Assembly (NCBI GenBank): GCA_029262795.1
Contig: JAJCYT010000030.1
Coordinates: forward strand, 285,919 to 349,918
DNA length: 64,000 nucleotides
Reading direction: 5' to 3'
Source of the DNA: Candidatus Fraserbacteria bacterium
GTDB lineage: Bacteria > Bipolaricaulota > Bipolaricaulia > RBG-16-55-9 > JAJCYT01
Position numbers and translations under genes: made by a program
In this document: piece by piece, positions 9,037 to 18,207 of the stretch
Layout of the letters: the number at the start of each line of letters is the position of its first letter
How positions within the stretch are numbered: position 1 is the first letter of the stretch
The notes under the pieces: generated by a model
Seen by the model: only the letters and a program-made list of their open reading frames with translations
What the model was told of the DNA's origin: nothing
The model's database searches: none

Positions 9037-10173
9037 TTAATTATTACTAAACGGATCTGCCGCATCGCGCAAGGCATCGCCCATAAAGTTATAGGCCAAC
9101 ACTGCCACGATGATAAACAAGCCTGGAATCATCAACCAGGGATGAAACCGTAAATTGGTCATCATGCTGCTCAGAAAATCAAACAGCAACAACCCCCAAC
9201 TGGTCATTGGATCGCGAATGCCAAGTCCTAAGAATGATAACGCGCTTTCACCCATGATTGCGCCGGGAATCCCTAATGTTGCCGTCACGATCACGGTAGT
9301 CAGTGTGTTCGGTAAAAGATGTTTGAAAATAATCCGCAAATTTTTTGTGCCCATCGCCTTGGCAGCCAATACATATTCCGATTCACGCAAGGACAAAATT
9401 TGACCTCGAAGCACACGTGCCAAACCAGTCCAGCCAATCAAAGAGAAAATCAACACGATCCCAAAGAACACAGCCGTGGACGACCAATGGCTTGGTAACG
9501 TGGCAGACAGCGCCAGAAACAACGGGAGTGCGGGAAAAGATTGCAAAATTTCGATGATGCGCTGAATGATCATATCAATCCAGCCACCGTAAAATCCACT
9601 TAGGCCACCAAATAACGCACCTAAGAACAAGCTAAACACGATAGATACGGGCCCAATGGCCATCGACACCCGTGCGCCAAACAGAATTCGTGAGAGCAAA
9701 TCACGCCCAAAGGTGTCACTGCCAAACAGGAAAAGTTGTGCTTTAGAATCTTTGGGTGTTTGTACGCCAAAAAAGTGAATATCTGTATCAAAGAGGCCCA
9801 ATAATCGATATGGGTCACCTTTGGCGAAGAAACTTAGATAATATTTTGTTGATGTGTCTTCAGAAAACGAAACCCGATTAGAAATAAGATCACGTGTTTG
9901 TTTGTAGGCATAAATAAATGGGCGAAATGACGCACCATTTTCGTCAAAAAAATGAATGGGGGTGGGGGGCGCGTAAGCCAGGGTGCGATGTTCGCTGTCG
10001 TAAGTGTAGGGACTGAGAAAGTCTGCAAATACTGCAATTAAAGACAACAGCAGTACAATCACTGTGCCAATCACGCCTAGGCGATGGCGTTTAAAACGCC
10101 GCCAGATGATCTGCCGCTGGGTCAGTGACGGACGACCCTGATCTGTTCGCTGAGATGTAGTGCTCTTACTCAT
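9037..10173 (-). CDS. Oligopeptide ABC transporter permease, OppC/DppC type
   Basis: Inner-membrane permease, 378 residues. The start MSKSTTSQ at 10173 is preferred: its ATG overlaps the stop of the upstream permease (ATGAGTAA), a common coupling arrangement. An N-terminal OppC_N helix (RRFKRHRLGVIGTVIVLL) is followed by a large periplasmic loop of about 110 residues. The transporter core carries the coupling-helix EAA-like segment EYVLAAKAMGTKNLRIIFKHLLPN. The C-terminus FMGDALRDAADP is the classic OppC ending. It pairs with the OppB-type gene upstream. No ATPase genes lie in this cluster. Confidence 0.92.
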   Translation of the reverse strand: MSKSTTSQRTDQGRPSLTQRQIIWRRFKRHRLGVIGTVIVLLLSLIAVFADFLSPYTYDSEHRTLAYAPPTPIHFFDENGASFRPFIYAYKQTRDLISNRVSFSEDTSTKYYLSFFAKGDPYRLLGLFDTDIHFFGVQTPKDSKAQLFLFGSDTFGRDLLSRILFGARVSMAIGPVSIVFSLFLGALFGGLSGFYGGWIDMIIQRIIEILQSFPALPLFLALSATLPSHWSSTAVFFGIVLIFSLIGWTGLARVLRGQILSLRESEYVLAAKAMGTKNLRIIFKHLLPNTLTTVIVTATLGIPGAIMGESALSFLGLGIRDPMTSWGLLLFDFLSSMMTNLRFHPWLMIPGLFIIVAVLAYNFMGDALRDAADPFSNN

Positions 10174-11158
10174 ATCGTATTCTCGGATCGACAATGGCCA
10201 GTGCAAGATCGGCAATAAAATTCCCTAGGACCAACAGCATGGCAAAGAACAACAAAATGGTCATTGCCAGGTATTCATCCAAATTCAACAGTGCATCAAA
10301 AAATAAACGTTCCACTGTAGGTAAATTGAAAATTATGGACGTAATCAAACCAGCCGTCACAATCGTAGGAAGGCTTTGGCCAAAAATACTGATAATGGGA
10401 TTGATGGCATTGCGAAAGGCATGTTTGTAAATCACTCGTCGCTCAATTAAGCCTTTGGCTCTTGCCGTTTTGATGTATTGGGCGTTCATGATATCCAGCA
10501 TGGTTCCGCGCATAAAGCGCATTAAGGCTGCTGCCGTGGCCGTGCTGATGACCACCAAAGGAGGCCATAAGTGGAGCAAATAATCATTGAATTTTGCTAA
10601 ATTAAAACCGCCTTGATTAAACCAGGGCGCACCAATGAATTGTTGTGAAAAAAGCCCTCCTACCGAACTGACATTAAGCCAATCCACCATTATAAACATC
10701 AGGATCAACCCAAAGAAAAAGTTAGGAATACTGAGGCTCAAAAAAGTGATAAAAGTAAACACATTGTCTGCGGCTGAATATTGATGTGTGGCTGAAAAAA
10801 TACCTATTGGGATAGCCAGTAGCCAAGACAAAATGAACACAGGTAAGGTGATCAACAACGTGTTAGGCAAGCGCTCAAGAAAAATATTCAACACCGGTTG
10901 TTTCCAGGCAAATGAAAATCCAAAATCCGCTTGCGTGACAACATTGCCAGCCCAAATGAAGTAACGTTCATACCAAGGCTTATCCAATCCAAACTCTTTG
11001 GCTTGGATTTCCAGCATTTCTTTATCGACGGTGGGATCAAATTCGTATTTGGTGAGAAAATTTCCAGGGGCCAGGTCGATGACAAAATAGGAAAGAATTG
11101 AGATGAAAAACACCGTGGGGATCAAGTTGATCAAACGCCGAATCGTAAATCCAAACAT
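10166..11158 (-). CDS. Oligopeptide ABC transporter permease, OppB/DppB type
   Basis: Inner-membrane permease, 330 residues. It begins with the OppB signature IRRLINLIPTVFFISILSYFVIDLAPG. The core holds six membrane helices and an EAA-like loop YIKTARAKGLIERRVIYKHAFRNA that contacts an ATPase. RBS AGGTGGG precedes ATG. First gene of the minus-strand operon OppB-OppC-binding protein. A promoter-like pair is visible 90-120 bases upstream. The ATPases that power it must be encoded elsewhere. Confidence 0.93.
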   Translation of the reverse strand: MFGFTIRRLINLIPTVFFISILSYFVIDLAPGNFLTKYEFDPTVDKEMLEIQAKEFGLDKPWYERYFIWAGNVVTQADFGFSFAWKQPVLNIFLERLPNTLLITLPVFILSWLLAIPIGIFSATHQYSAADNVFTFITFLSLSIPNFFFGLILMFIMVDWLNVSSVGGLFSQQFIGAPWFNQGGFNLAKFNDYLLHLWPPLVVISTATAAALMRFMRGTMLDIMNAQYIKTARAKGLIERRVIYKHAFRNAINPIISIFGQSLPTIVTAGLITSIIFNLPTVERLFFDALLNLDEYLAMTILLFFAMLLVLGNFIADLALAIVDPRIRYE

Positions 11159-11248
11159 GACCCACCTTTAACGAGGCTCTATTTTGGACCAATCTATAAT
11201 AATTTGTAACGGTTCAGAAAAACCCTGCGCGCGTTATACCTCTGTCAA

Positions 11249-11278
11249 TTTATAACATAATTATACAGAAACAGTCAA
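11249..11278 (-). promoter_or_regulatory. Putative sigma-70 promoter for the peptide ABC operon
   Basis: Read on the minus strand: TTGACT at 11278-11273, an 18-base spacer, and TATAAA at 11254-11249, about 90 bases before the OppB start. The rest of the 270-base gap between OppB and the MacB-type gene is AT-rich and shows no gene. Confidence 0.5.
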
Positions 11279-11428
11279 TACTTAGACCATTTCAAACCAA
11301 TTTGTAATAAATCTCATTTGGTAGGCATTAGGTCTATATCAGGACCATAACATATTTATTTTCTGATATGACAACACTTTTTCTGGAAAAGCCAGCTCTT
11401 TTAATATCGGTACCTATTTTTACAATGT

Positions 11429-12748
11429 TTATTCGTATCGTAAAGCCTGAATAGGATCGGTCTTTGCTGCGCTCCAGGCAGGATACATGCCGCTTGCAAC
11501 GCCGACCACCAGGCCGGTGACCACAGCAATGATATACCAGTCGTATAAGAACACAAATGGAATAGATTCTAATCCACTGCTGATGGCAATCATCGCCTGA
11601 CTGATGAGGAGTGAGCCGCCCATGCCCAGGAGAATCCCAAGAATAGAACCAAACAAACAGATCATTGTGCATTCGGTCAGAAATGATTTCATCACAAAGC
11701 CATTGGTGGCACCTGTGGCTTTCATGATGCCGATTTCGCGGGTGCGTTCTTTTACTGAAACCAGCATGATGTTCATCACGCCGATCATGCCGACCAGCAA
11801 AGCAACTGCACCGATGCCCCCAAGAAAGGCGGCGATACCGACAAAGTTAGCACGGATTTCATCCACCACTTCTTTGGTGGTTTGCACATCGAGATCAAGT
11901 TGTGAGCCAACCAAGCCTTTGATGTCAGATTCATCGCTGGTGAGGTAGGTTTCGATGGCGTTACGAACTTCGACCAATTGATCAATATTGTTTACGCGAA
12001 CAAACACGCCAGGGAAAACCAAATACTCTGTGCCATCAATTTCTTCCGTATCCAGATAATAACTGCTGTCCACATACGAATCGGACCCACTTAAAAATTG
12101 CGATTCCTTCACCACGCCAACCACAGTCAAAGTTGTTTCAGTCACTTTGCGCTCGCGGTTAAGGTACTTCATTCGAAGTTCCTGATTTAATACCTGCTCA
12201 TAGTTGATGGGAGGCAACTGACCAGACAGGCGCAAACGTTCTTCTTCATCCGGATCGTCAAATTCTTCGATAATGCCAAATTGTTTCATCACAGTTTCGG
12301 CCACATTGGCTCCCAGCACAATTTCGCCGCCACCTTCCACCAATCGACCCACCCCAAGTGGGACAATGGATGGATCAGTGGTGGTAATTACGTTGGCATC
12401 AAGCAAACGCTTCGTGCCTGCATACAACGCCCCACCGCGAAGTGGCCCCGCCACATCCGCAGATTTGACGCCTGGGATTGACCTGAGCCGATCCACATCG
12501 CGCTCGCTGAATACACGGTCACCGCCAAAGAATCCAAACGAACCTGACAATGAAACATTGATGGTGTCAGCCCGCAACAAGTCCTGGGTGATAATATTGA
12601 CCAAAGATTCTTCCAGACCGCCCATCATGGTCATAATGGCAATCACGGAGGCAATGCCGAAAGTGACCCCAAGCAATGACAACAAACTGCGCAGTTTGTG
12701 GCTTTTGATGTTGGTCCAACTGAGCTTGAGATATTCGCCGATTTTCAC
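11429..12748 (-). CDS. MacB/LolC-type ABC transporter permease
   Basis: A 439-residue inner-membrane protein of the MacB/FtsX class. Helix 1 (SLLSLLGVTFGIASVIAIMTMM) is followed by a periplasmic MacB_PCD domain of about 260 residues. Three C-terminal helices make the FtsX domain, with the conserved KERTREIGIMKATGAT loop and the ending YPAWSAAKTDPIQALRYE. Such permeases do not move substrate across the inner membrane; they transmit force to periplasmic partners or extract lipoproteins. Its start overlaps the ATPase stop by four bases (ATGA). No MacA-type adaptor is present; an unknown secreted protein takes that place. Confidence 0.92.
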   Translation of the reverse strand: MKIGEYLKLSWTNIKSHKLRSLLSLLGVTFGIASVIAIMTMMGGLEESLVNIITQDLLRADTINVSLSGSFGFFGGDRVFSERDVDRLRSIPGVKSADVAGPLRGGALYAGTKRLLDANVITTTDPSIVPLGVGRLVEGGGEIVLGANVAETVMKQFGIIEEFDDPDEEERLRLSGQLPPINYEQVLNQELRMKYLNRERKVTETTLTVVGVVKESQFLSGSDSYVDSSYYLDTEEIDGTEYLVFPGVFVRVNNIDQLVEVRNAIETYLTSDESDIKGLVGSQLDLDVQTTKEVVDEIRANFVGIAAFLGGIGAVALLVGMIGVMNIMLVSVKERTREIGIMKATGATNGFVMKSFLTECTMICLFGSILGILLGMGGSLLISQAMIAISSGLESIPFVFLYDWYIIAVVTGLVVGVASGMYPAWSAAKTDPIQALRYE

Positions 12749-13425
12749 GCGGCACCTCCGTTTTCGATCTCACCATCGCGCATATGAATGCGTTTTTTCA
12801 TGTGTTCGGCCACCTGTGGGTCGTGGGTGACCACGATCAGTGTGCGTTTTTCGTCATGTAGTTCGTTGAAAATGTTAAGGATTTCATTGCCTGTTTTCGT
12901 GTCCAGGTTGCCTGTAGGTTCATCGGCCAACAACAATGGCGGATCGTTGGCCAGTGCGCGTGCAATGGACACACGCTGGCGCTCCCCACCGGAAAGTTCG
13001 CTTGGCATGTGGGTCATGCGATCACTGAGGCCGACACGATCCAGCAGTTCTTTGGCTTTTGCCGCGTGTTGTGATTTTGCGATGCGATCACTAAACGTCA
13101 TGGGCAGCATCACATTGGCCAGTGCGCTGATGCGTGGAATAAGGTTGAACGACTGGAACACAAAGCCAATGGTGGCACTACGCAGTTTGGCCAATTGATT
13201 GTCTTTGGCACTGCTGAGTGCCACACCACCCACCAGTACTTCACCTTCAGTGGGTCGATCCATGCAGCCAATCAGGTTCATCAGCGTGCTTTTGCCGGAA
13301 CCGCTTGGCCCCATGATGGCAATGGAATCCCCTTCACTTATATCGAGGCTGACGCCGCGCAGCGCTTGAACTTCTGTTTTGCCAAGTTGATACACTTTCC
13401 AGGCGTTTTGTATCTCGACAAGCAT
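12745..13425 (-). CDS. ABC transporter ATPase, LolD/MacB type
   Basis: ATPase of 226 residues. Walker A GPSGSGKST (residues 39-47), Q-loop FQSFNLI, signature LSGGERQRVSIARAL, Walker B LLLADEPTGNLD, and switch His in VVTHD. The GNLDTKTG element is typical of the LolD/MacB/FtsE group. It lies between an upstream secreted-protein gene (5-base gap) and the permease gene (4-base overlap), so the three form an operon and very likely one machine. Confidence 0.94.
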   Translation of the reverse strand: MLVEIQNAWKVYQLGKTEVQALRGVSLDISEGDSIAIMGPSGSGKSTLMNLIGCMDRPTEGEVLVGGVALSSAKDNQLAKLRSATIGFVFQSFNLIPRISALANVMLPMTFSDRIAKSQHAAKAKELLDRVGLSDRMTHMPSELSGGERQRVSIARALANDPPLLLADEPTGNLDTKTGNEILNIFNELHDEKRTLIVVTHDPQVAEHMKKRIHMRDGEIENGGAA

Positions 13426-13430
13426 GGTGC

Positions 13431-14213
13431 TTACTCTCCAATCACAATGCCATCTGGAAACAGATCTGCACGATAAACGAGCAATGTGGAAGTTTGCGAA
13501 AAAGCCTGATAACCAATTAACTTGCCATTTTGTGAAATCAGCTCCACGTTGAAAGGGTCACCGCCCTCACCGGTCAGCAATTGAGACACTAAAAAACGCT
13601 GTGCCTGAAAACTGTCACCGTTGCCTGTTACTGTGATAGCGTCCATCGGCGAAATCTCCACCTCAACCAAAGGATTGAACAAATCGGTTGGATTGAAGCC
13701 CAATAGAGTGGTTGGCTCATTAATCTCTCGTGCAAAGATAATTTCTTGCAATAAGGTCATTTGTGAACCGGAACCGGACACCCCACTGGCAATGGCAGTG
13801 TCCTCTAAAATGACATCTTGTTCACCACCACGGGTTTCTTCGGTTTCGTTGTCCGTGGTGGAAAACGACATGGAAGCAATGTTGTCTTCCACTTGCACTT
13901 CAATGTTGAATGTGCCCTGTGCCGTGTCCGAAGCCAGGATGTAAGTGACCAAAGCCAAATCAGGTGTGACGATGACGGTCTGGTCAAATAAACGATCTGT
14001 TTCAAATTCCAGCAAAAATTCTTCGGACAGCAAAATAAATACAGATTCTAAAAGCGTGTTTCCATCAGAGTTTGTGCTGAATGTGAAACTTTCTTCAGCG
14101 ACGATTTCTTCGTTTAGAATATAGAGAAACTGGCCTTCCGAGTCGAACTGAGACCAGCCTGGAATGGCAATCAGGGTGAGCAGCAGGACCAGCAATGTCA
14201 TTGACTTTTTCAT
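13431..14213 (-). CDS. Secreted protein of unknown function linked to a MacB-type ABC module
   Basis: I do not recognise this 260-residue protein. The start at 14213 is set by AGGAGG seven bases upstream and by the signal peptide that follows (MKKSMTLLVLLLTLIAIPGWSQ, cut near residue 21). The mature protein is acidic and appears beta-rich (EGQFLYILNEEIVAEESFTF; GTFNIEVQVED), with no Cys and no membrane segment. It has none of the coiled coil and lipoyl features of MacA. As first gene of the operon with the ATPase and permease, it could be the periplasmic partner or the cargo of the transporter; this is inference from position only. Confidence 0.75.
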   Translation of the reverse strand: MKKSMTLLVLLLTLIAIPGWSQFDSEGQFLYILNEEIVAEESFTFSTNSDGNTLLESVFILLSEEFLLEFETDRLFDQTVIVTPDLALVTYILASDTAQGTFNIEVQVEDNIASMSFSTTDNETEETRGGEQDVILEDTAIASGVSGSGSQMTLLQEIIFAREINEPTTLLGFNPTDLFNPLVEVEISPMDAITVTGNGDSFQAQRFLVSQLLTGEGGDPFNVELISQNGKLIGYQAFSQTSTLLVYRADLFPDGIVIGE

Positions 14214-14223
14214 GGTGCCTCCT

Positions 14224-14236
14224 GTAACATTGTTAC
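14224..14236. promoter_or_regulatory. Palindrome in the divergent control region
   Basis: Perfect 6-bp arms GTAACA and TGTTAC around one T. It lies directly upstream of the ribosome binding site of the minus-strand ABC operon and about 55 bases before the plus-strand start. It could be an operator or a leader hairpin; LytTR proteins usually prefer paired direct repeats, so the adjacent regulator is not an obvious binder. Confidence 0.35.
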
Positions 14237-14291
14237 GATTCAGAGTACCTATTCGTCGCATTGACTTCAAGCTTTTTCACGGTGGTTCGAC

Positions 14292-15026
14292 ATGGCGATC
14301 AAAAAAAATTTGGCTTTGCTTTTTTTACTGTTTCTTAGCCTCGGAGGTTTGTTTGGCGTTGTGTCTGCCAGTCTTTTGCCGCCAGCCGAGCGCCCTGATT
14401 GGGAAGCGGGCCTTTATTGGAATTATTTCGATGAAGTCCGACAGGAAAGCTTGGAGTATTGGGTGTTGGGCGTTCGATCCATCCGTGATGTTGACCATTA
14501 CGTGTTGGCACAACGCAATCAGCGCGATGGAGAAACTTCAATTGGCTTGGCATTTGCGCCCGTTCGATCACCTTTCCCTCGTCGTACCAACACGCCGGAA
14601 TCTCAAACGTATCTCGATTTTCCTTTAGAGGTCAATTTGGTTTGGACGGTACGTGAAGCTGCCAGCGCAGGCTTTTTGAACGCTTCTCAAATTAATGCTC
14701 AAATTCAAGTGGCTGAAACCATCGAAACCAGCTTTGGCAACTATGAAAGTTTCCGTGTCGACTACCAGCGTGAAGATAATGCCTGGAGTTTGTGGTACAG
14801 TCCTCGCCTCAAAACCTGGGTGCAACAAACCAATCCCATCAACGATTCTGTGTTTGTCCTTCAGCAATCCTGGCAATTCACGCAAGTCTATGCCCTTGAC
14901 ACGCTTTATGATGCCATTGAGCCGTTGTTGCAAACGGATCGTTTAGGAATGCGCCGTCTCCTCAATAGTCTGATTCAATTTGATTTTGATACCCCTCGCG
15001 CCGAAGCACTTAAAGCCACACTCTAA
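14292..15026 (+). CDS. Secreted protein of unknown function, linked to a LytS/LytTR pair
   Basis: I do not recognise this 244-residue protein. The N-terminus AIKKNLALLFLLFLSLGGLF GVVSA (a Lys pair, then a hydrophobic run) looks like a Sec signal or one membrane anchor. The remainder is soluble, aromatic-rich and without Cys, with WEAGLYWNYFDEV near the start and YDAIEPLLQTDRLGMRRLL near the end. It is followed after only three bases by the histidine kinase gene, so it may be an accessory or sensory protein of that pathway. It is divergent from the ABC operon, sharing a 78-base control region. Confidence 0.7.
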   Translation: MAIKKNLALLFLLFLSLGGLFGVVSASLLPPAERPDWEAGLYWNYFDEVRQESLEYWVLGVRSIRDVDHYVLAQRNQRDGETSIGLAFAPVRSPFPRRTNTPESQTYLDFPLEVNLVWTVREAASAGFLNASQINAQIQVAETIETSFGNYESFRVDYQREDNAWSLWYSPRLKTWVQQTNPINDSVFVLQQSWQFTQVYALDTLYDAIEPLLQTDRLGMRRLLNSLIQFDFDTPRAEALKATL

Positions 15027-15029
15027 ATT

Positions 15030-16130
15030 ATGAATACAACTATCAGTTGGCGAAACTGGAAGAATTGGGTGTGGTTGTTTGGCGTGTTCACGCTGGTCGA
15101 AGTCTATGATCTAAGCCGCGTGTGGCTGGTGGCATTTGAGCAAAATCCCAATGTGGGCTTTTTTTCGCCGGAGATTTTAATTCGAGAATTTGCTGAAACT
15201 TATCTTGTAGCCATTTTAGTGCCAATCTTTTGGTCGATTGCAAAACAGTTTCATTATCTCAATATGCCTTGGTGGGTTTGGCTTTCTGTTCATTTGGTGT
15301 CCATCGGATCGTTTGTGGTGCTGCACTCGTTTCTGTTTCGATTATGGATAAGTGGTGCATTGATGTTGCAGGGGCAGTTCGATGCTTTCTCTGGTCTGTT
15401 CGGCCATTGGCCGATTGTACTACCCCTCAAATTCACATTTGATTTTACGCTCATCCTGGCAGCCTTTTACGGGATCGATGCTTATCTTCGTTGGCGAAAG
15501 CGTGAAACATTGGCGCTTCAGTTGAATTCACAATTGAACGAAGCTCGATTGAAAACACTGCAAATGCAGATTCAACCTCATTTTTTATTTAACACGCTAC
15601 AAGCGATTACAGCATTGATCCACAAAGATCCCAGCAAAGCAGAGCAAATGCTGGTTGGTTTGGGAGATTTGTTGCGAATTGTGCTGGATCATGATGAAGA
15701 GCCGATGGTGCCTTTGGATCGTGAACTGGAATTTCTGAAAAAATATTTGGACATTCAGCAAGTGCGCTTTGGCGATCGACTGATCTTGAACTGGGAAGTT
15801 GATCCCGCTTCGCTCAGCATTGATGTGCCGACACTGATTTTTCAACCTTTGGTGGAAAATGCAATTGAGCATGGTGTGGAATCCGGTAAAGGCGAAGTGA
15901 CCATTGGCAGCGAACGACATGCCTCTCAACTTCGATTGTGGGTGGCCGATCATGGCCCTGGTCTCAAAGACAAACCCATGTACGGCACAGGATTGAGCAA
16001 TATTCAAAAGCGACTGGAAAGTATTTATGGGACATCCGGCAAAGTGTGGCTGGATGAGCGTAAAGAAGGTGGCCTGATTGCTCAGATTGAATTGCCCATT
16101 GATCCCAATCCACAACCTCTGGCAGTGTGA
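15030..16130 (+). CDS. LytS/YehU-type sensor histidine kinase
   Basis: Membrane kinase of 366 residues. Four hydrophobic segments lie in residues 12-165, without a recognisable 5TM-LYT or GAF domain. The His_kinase domain (PF06580) begins with LQMQIQPHFLFNTLQAI, where the His is the phosphorylation site. The ATP-binding part has LVENAIEHGVE (N box) and VADHGPGL (G1 box). It ends 12 bases before the start of the LytTR regulator, its near-certain partner. The signal is unknown. Confidence 0.93.
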   Translation: MNTTISWRNWKNWVWLFGVFTLVEVYDLSRVWLVAFEQNPNVGFFSPEILIREFAETYLVAILVPIFWSIAKQFHYLNMPWWVWLSVHLVSIGSFVVLHSFLFRLWISGALMLQGQFDAFSGLFGHWPIVLPLKFTFDFTLILAAFYGIDAYLRWRKRETLALQLNSQLNEARLKTLQMQIQPHFLFNTLQAITALIHKDPSKAEQMLVGLGDLLRIVLDHDEEPMVPLDRELEFLKKYLDIQQVRFGDRLILNWEVDPASLSIDVPTLIFQPLVENAIEHGVESGKGEVTIGSERHASQLRLWVADHGPGLKDKPMYGTGLSNIQKRLESIYGTSGKVWLDERKEGGLIAQIELPIDPNPQPLAV

Positions 16131-16141
16131 ACGGAGTCACG

Positions 16142-16918
16142 ATGAAAACCTACAGCGTGCTAATTGTTGAAGATGAACCTCTCAATCGGGAATTTATTAC
16201 TGCTGCTGTGGATGAATCACCTGAATTCAATTTGCTTGCCAGTTGTGGCATGTTGGAAACAGCTATTCAGATCTTGGAAAACCATCGACCGGACATCGTG
16301 TTGTTGGACATTCAACTGCCAGGACAAAATGGTTTCCATTTGCTGGAACATTCGACATTTCAAACTTTAAACCCTCTGCCTGCGGTCGTGTTTGTCACGG
16401 CCCATGATCGCTATGCGGTCAAAGCCTTTGATGTTCATGCGGTAGATTATGTGCTCAAACCTTTTGATAAAAAACGTTTGCATCAGGCCTTGCATCGAGC
16501 CAAAGACCGGATTAGTCAAGGGCAGAATTTGGATACATTTACACAGTTGAAGCAGCTTTTAGATGACCGCCCCAAAGATACTGGCCCAGATCGTTTGCAG
16601 ATCAAAGAAGAGGGACGCATTTGGTTGTTGCCTGTCAAGGATGTCGATTGGATCGAAGCCAAGGGAAATTATGTGATGATCCACACGCAACAGAAAAGCT
16701 ATCGATTGCGTGAGACGCTGACGGGAATGGAGCAACAGTTGGCTGCGAAATCGTTTGTGCGAGTCCACCGTAGTTCGCTGGTCAACGTCAATGCCGTTGA
16801 GGCGTTAGAACCTTGGTTCAATGGCGATTATATGTTGATGCTCCATAATGGTCAGCGCATTAAACTCAGCCGCAGATACAAGGATAAAGTGGCGCAAACT
16901 CTGGGCGCTACGCTGTAA
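16142..16918 (+). CDS. LytTR-family response regulator
   Basis: Two-domain regulator of 258 residues. ATG 16142 is preferred over an in-frame GTG 15 bases upstream because GGAG lies six bases before it. The receiver domain (residues 5-125) has the acidic pair EDEP, phospho-acceptor Asp in IVLLDIQLPG, Thr in VFVTAHD and Lys in VLKPFDKKR. The LytTR DNA-binding domain (about 150-258) has VDWIEAKGNYVMIHT and FVRVHRSSLVN. These domains bind DNA by loops, usually at tandem sites about ten bases apart. Targets are not evident; the secreted-protein gene of its own operon and the divergent ABC operon are candidates. Confidence 0.94.
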   Translation: MKTYSVLIVEDEPLNREFITAAVDESPEFNLLASCGMLETAIQILENHRPDIVLLDIQLPGQNGFHLLEHSTFQTLNPLPAVVFVTAHDRYAVKAFDVHAVDYVLKPFDKKRLHQALHRAKDRISQGQNLDTFTQLKQLLDDRPKDTGPDRLQIKEEGRIWLLPVKDVDWIEAKGNYVMIHTQQKSYRLRETLTGMEQQLAAKSFVRVHRSSLVNVNAVEALEPWFNGDYMLMLHNGQRIKLSRRYKDKVAQTLGATL

Positions 16919-17028
16919 CATCCTGCCGTTTGTCACAGAAAATCAGCCACTTACCCCAAAACACATGTTTTCTTACTCACCTCATTTAAAGATAGAGACA
17001 TTTATGCGGTGTTGTAGAGAGGTGGCAT

Positions 17029-17565
17029 ATGAATCCATTAGTGACCGTTGCTTTAATTGCCGGTGGCGCATTGTTGCTGGCATTGTTTTTTGGTTTTCAA
17101 CACATTTCCAGCCAGCCTGATGCCAATGTTGAACTGGCAAGCACAAGTGTCGTATTGGCACAAAGTGACGATATTAGGACCATTCGTGTAGAACTTGGAG
17201 ATTTTTTCTTTGAAGGACCCGAAGGACGCTCCGGTGCAGCCAACAAAAACGATGCCATAGCCGGGATCTTTGACCCACCTGAAACAGTACTTCAGCTCAA
17301 AAATGGTGAGCCTGTCAAGCTGGTGTTTGTCAACATTTCCAGCGTCGTGGATCATCAGGTGATCAGCCCCTTGTTTGCCATGCCGGAAGAAAAAGTTTTC
17401 CGTGTGCCTGCTGGTCAAACAGTAGAAATTGAAGTCACCCCCAATTTTTTGGATGTCCAAGACGGTGGCACCATCGTGTTGCCACTGACCTGCCATGAAC
17501 GACATGGTCAGGATACAGGCCACTATAAACTAGGGATGCAAGCCCTCATCGAAATTGTACCATAG
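17029..17565 (+). CDS. Membrane-anchored cupredoxin-like protein
   Basis: A 178-residue protein with an N-terminal hydrophobic segment (residues 3-24), anchor or signal, and a plastocyanin-like domain. The four type-1 copper ligands can be proposed: His109 (VVDHQV), Cys145 (LTCHERHG), His149 or His155, and Met160 (YKLGMQA), in the right order and spacing. It could be a small electron carrier or a copper-handling protein in the periplasm. RBS AGAGGTGG precedes ATG. A terminator follows directly, so it is transcribed alone. Confidence 0.72.
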   Translation: MNPLVTVALIAGGALLLALFFGFQHISSQPDANVELASTSVVLAQSDDIRTIRVELGDFFFEGPEGRSGAANKNDAIAGIFDPPETVLQLKNGEPVKLVFVNISSVVDHQVISPLFAMPEEKVFRVPAGQTVEIEVTPNFLDVQDGGTIVLPLTCHERHGQDTGHYKLGMQALIEIVP

Positions 17566-17593
17566 GTTTAGCCTCCGATCTTTCTCAGTATTC

Positions 17594-17634
17594 AACCCCA
17601 TCAATTCTCTAACGAGATTGGTGGGGTTTTCTTT
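17594..17634 (+). terminator. Intrinsic terminator after the cupredoxin gene
   Basis: Arms AACCCCATCAAT and ATTGGTGGGGTT (with a G-U pair and one bulge), a short loop, then TTTTCTTT. Confidence 0.85.
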
Positions 17635-17690
17635 GTGAAACTAGGTGTCTCCACGATAAGATGAAGCCATCAAGGTGAGTACAAAAAGGG

Positions 17691-18104
17691 GTGACTGTGG
17701 ATTTTCTTCTGCAACTGCATTCGTGGGGGCGTTGGCTTGTGTTGGTGGTGATGGCGTTGGCTGCCATCCGTTACTTAATTGGTTTTATCGGCAAACAAAA
17801 GTTCGATAGTTTTAGCGAAACATTGATGAAGGCATTCAATGCCGTCATTGGACTTCAGGTGTTGATGGGGTTGGCCTTGTTCGTTTGGACATGGATGGAG
17901 CAAGGCTTTGTGCGTGAACGAGCGGAACATGGTTTTGCCATGATTGTGGCAATCGCCCTGGTGGGTGCGCTGTCTAGCCGTTGGAAAAAGCTTGAAGACA
18001 ACAAACGTTATCGAAACTATTTCATCTTGATCCTTGTTGTATTTGCGGTCCTTTTAGCTGGAATGCTTGGATTAAGAAGAGACCCAATGGCGCTTTTTAG
18101 TTGA
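17691..18104 (+). CDS. Four-helix membrane protein of unknown function
   Basis: A 137-residue integral membrane protein with four predicted helices. It opens with LHSWGRWLVLVVMALAAIRYLIG, a pattern I associate with small cytochrome-b-like or uncharacterised membrane proteins, but no heme-ligand His pair is clear. GTG is used as start, following AAAGGGG. No function can be assigned. Neighbours are the cupredoxin upstream and a DoxX protein downstream. Confidence 0.65.
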   Translation: MTVDFLLQLHSWGRWLVLVVMALAAIRYLIGFIGKQKFDSFSETLMKAFNAVIGLQVLMGLALFVWTWMEQGFVRERAEHGFAMIVAIALVGALSSRWKKLEDNKRYRNYFILILVVFAVLLAGMLGLRRDPMALFS

Positions 18105-18207
18105 TTTGTTTTCACATGGTATAGGCTATGTGTTGTTCTGGCTTAGGTCATATCAGCTTCTTTTTACTTGTTTATGATCCAAGCATCTTTTTGGCAAGGA
18201 TGGAAAT

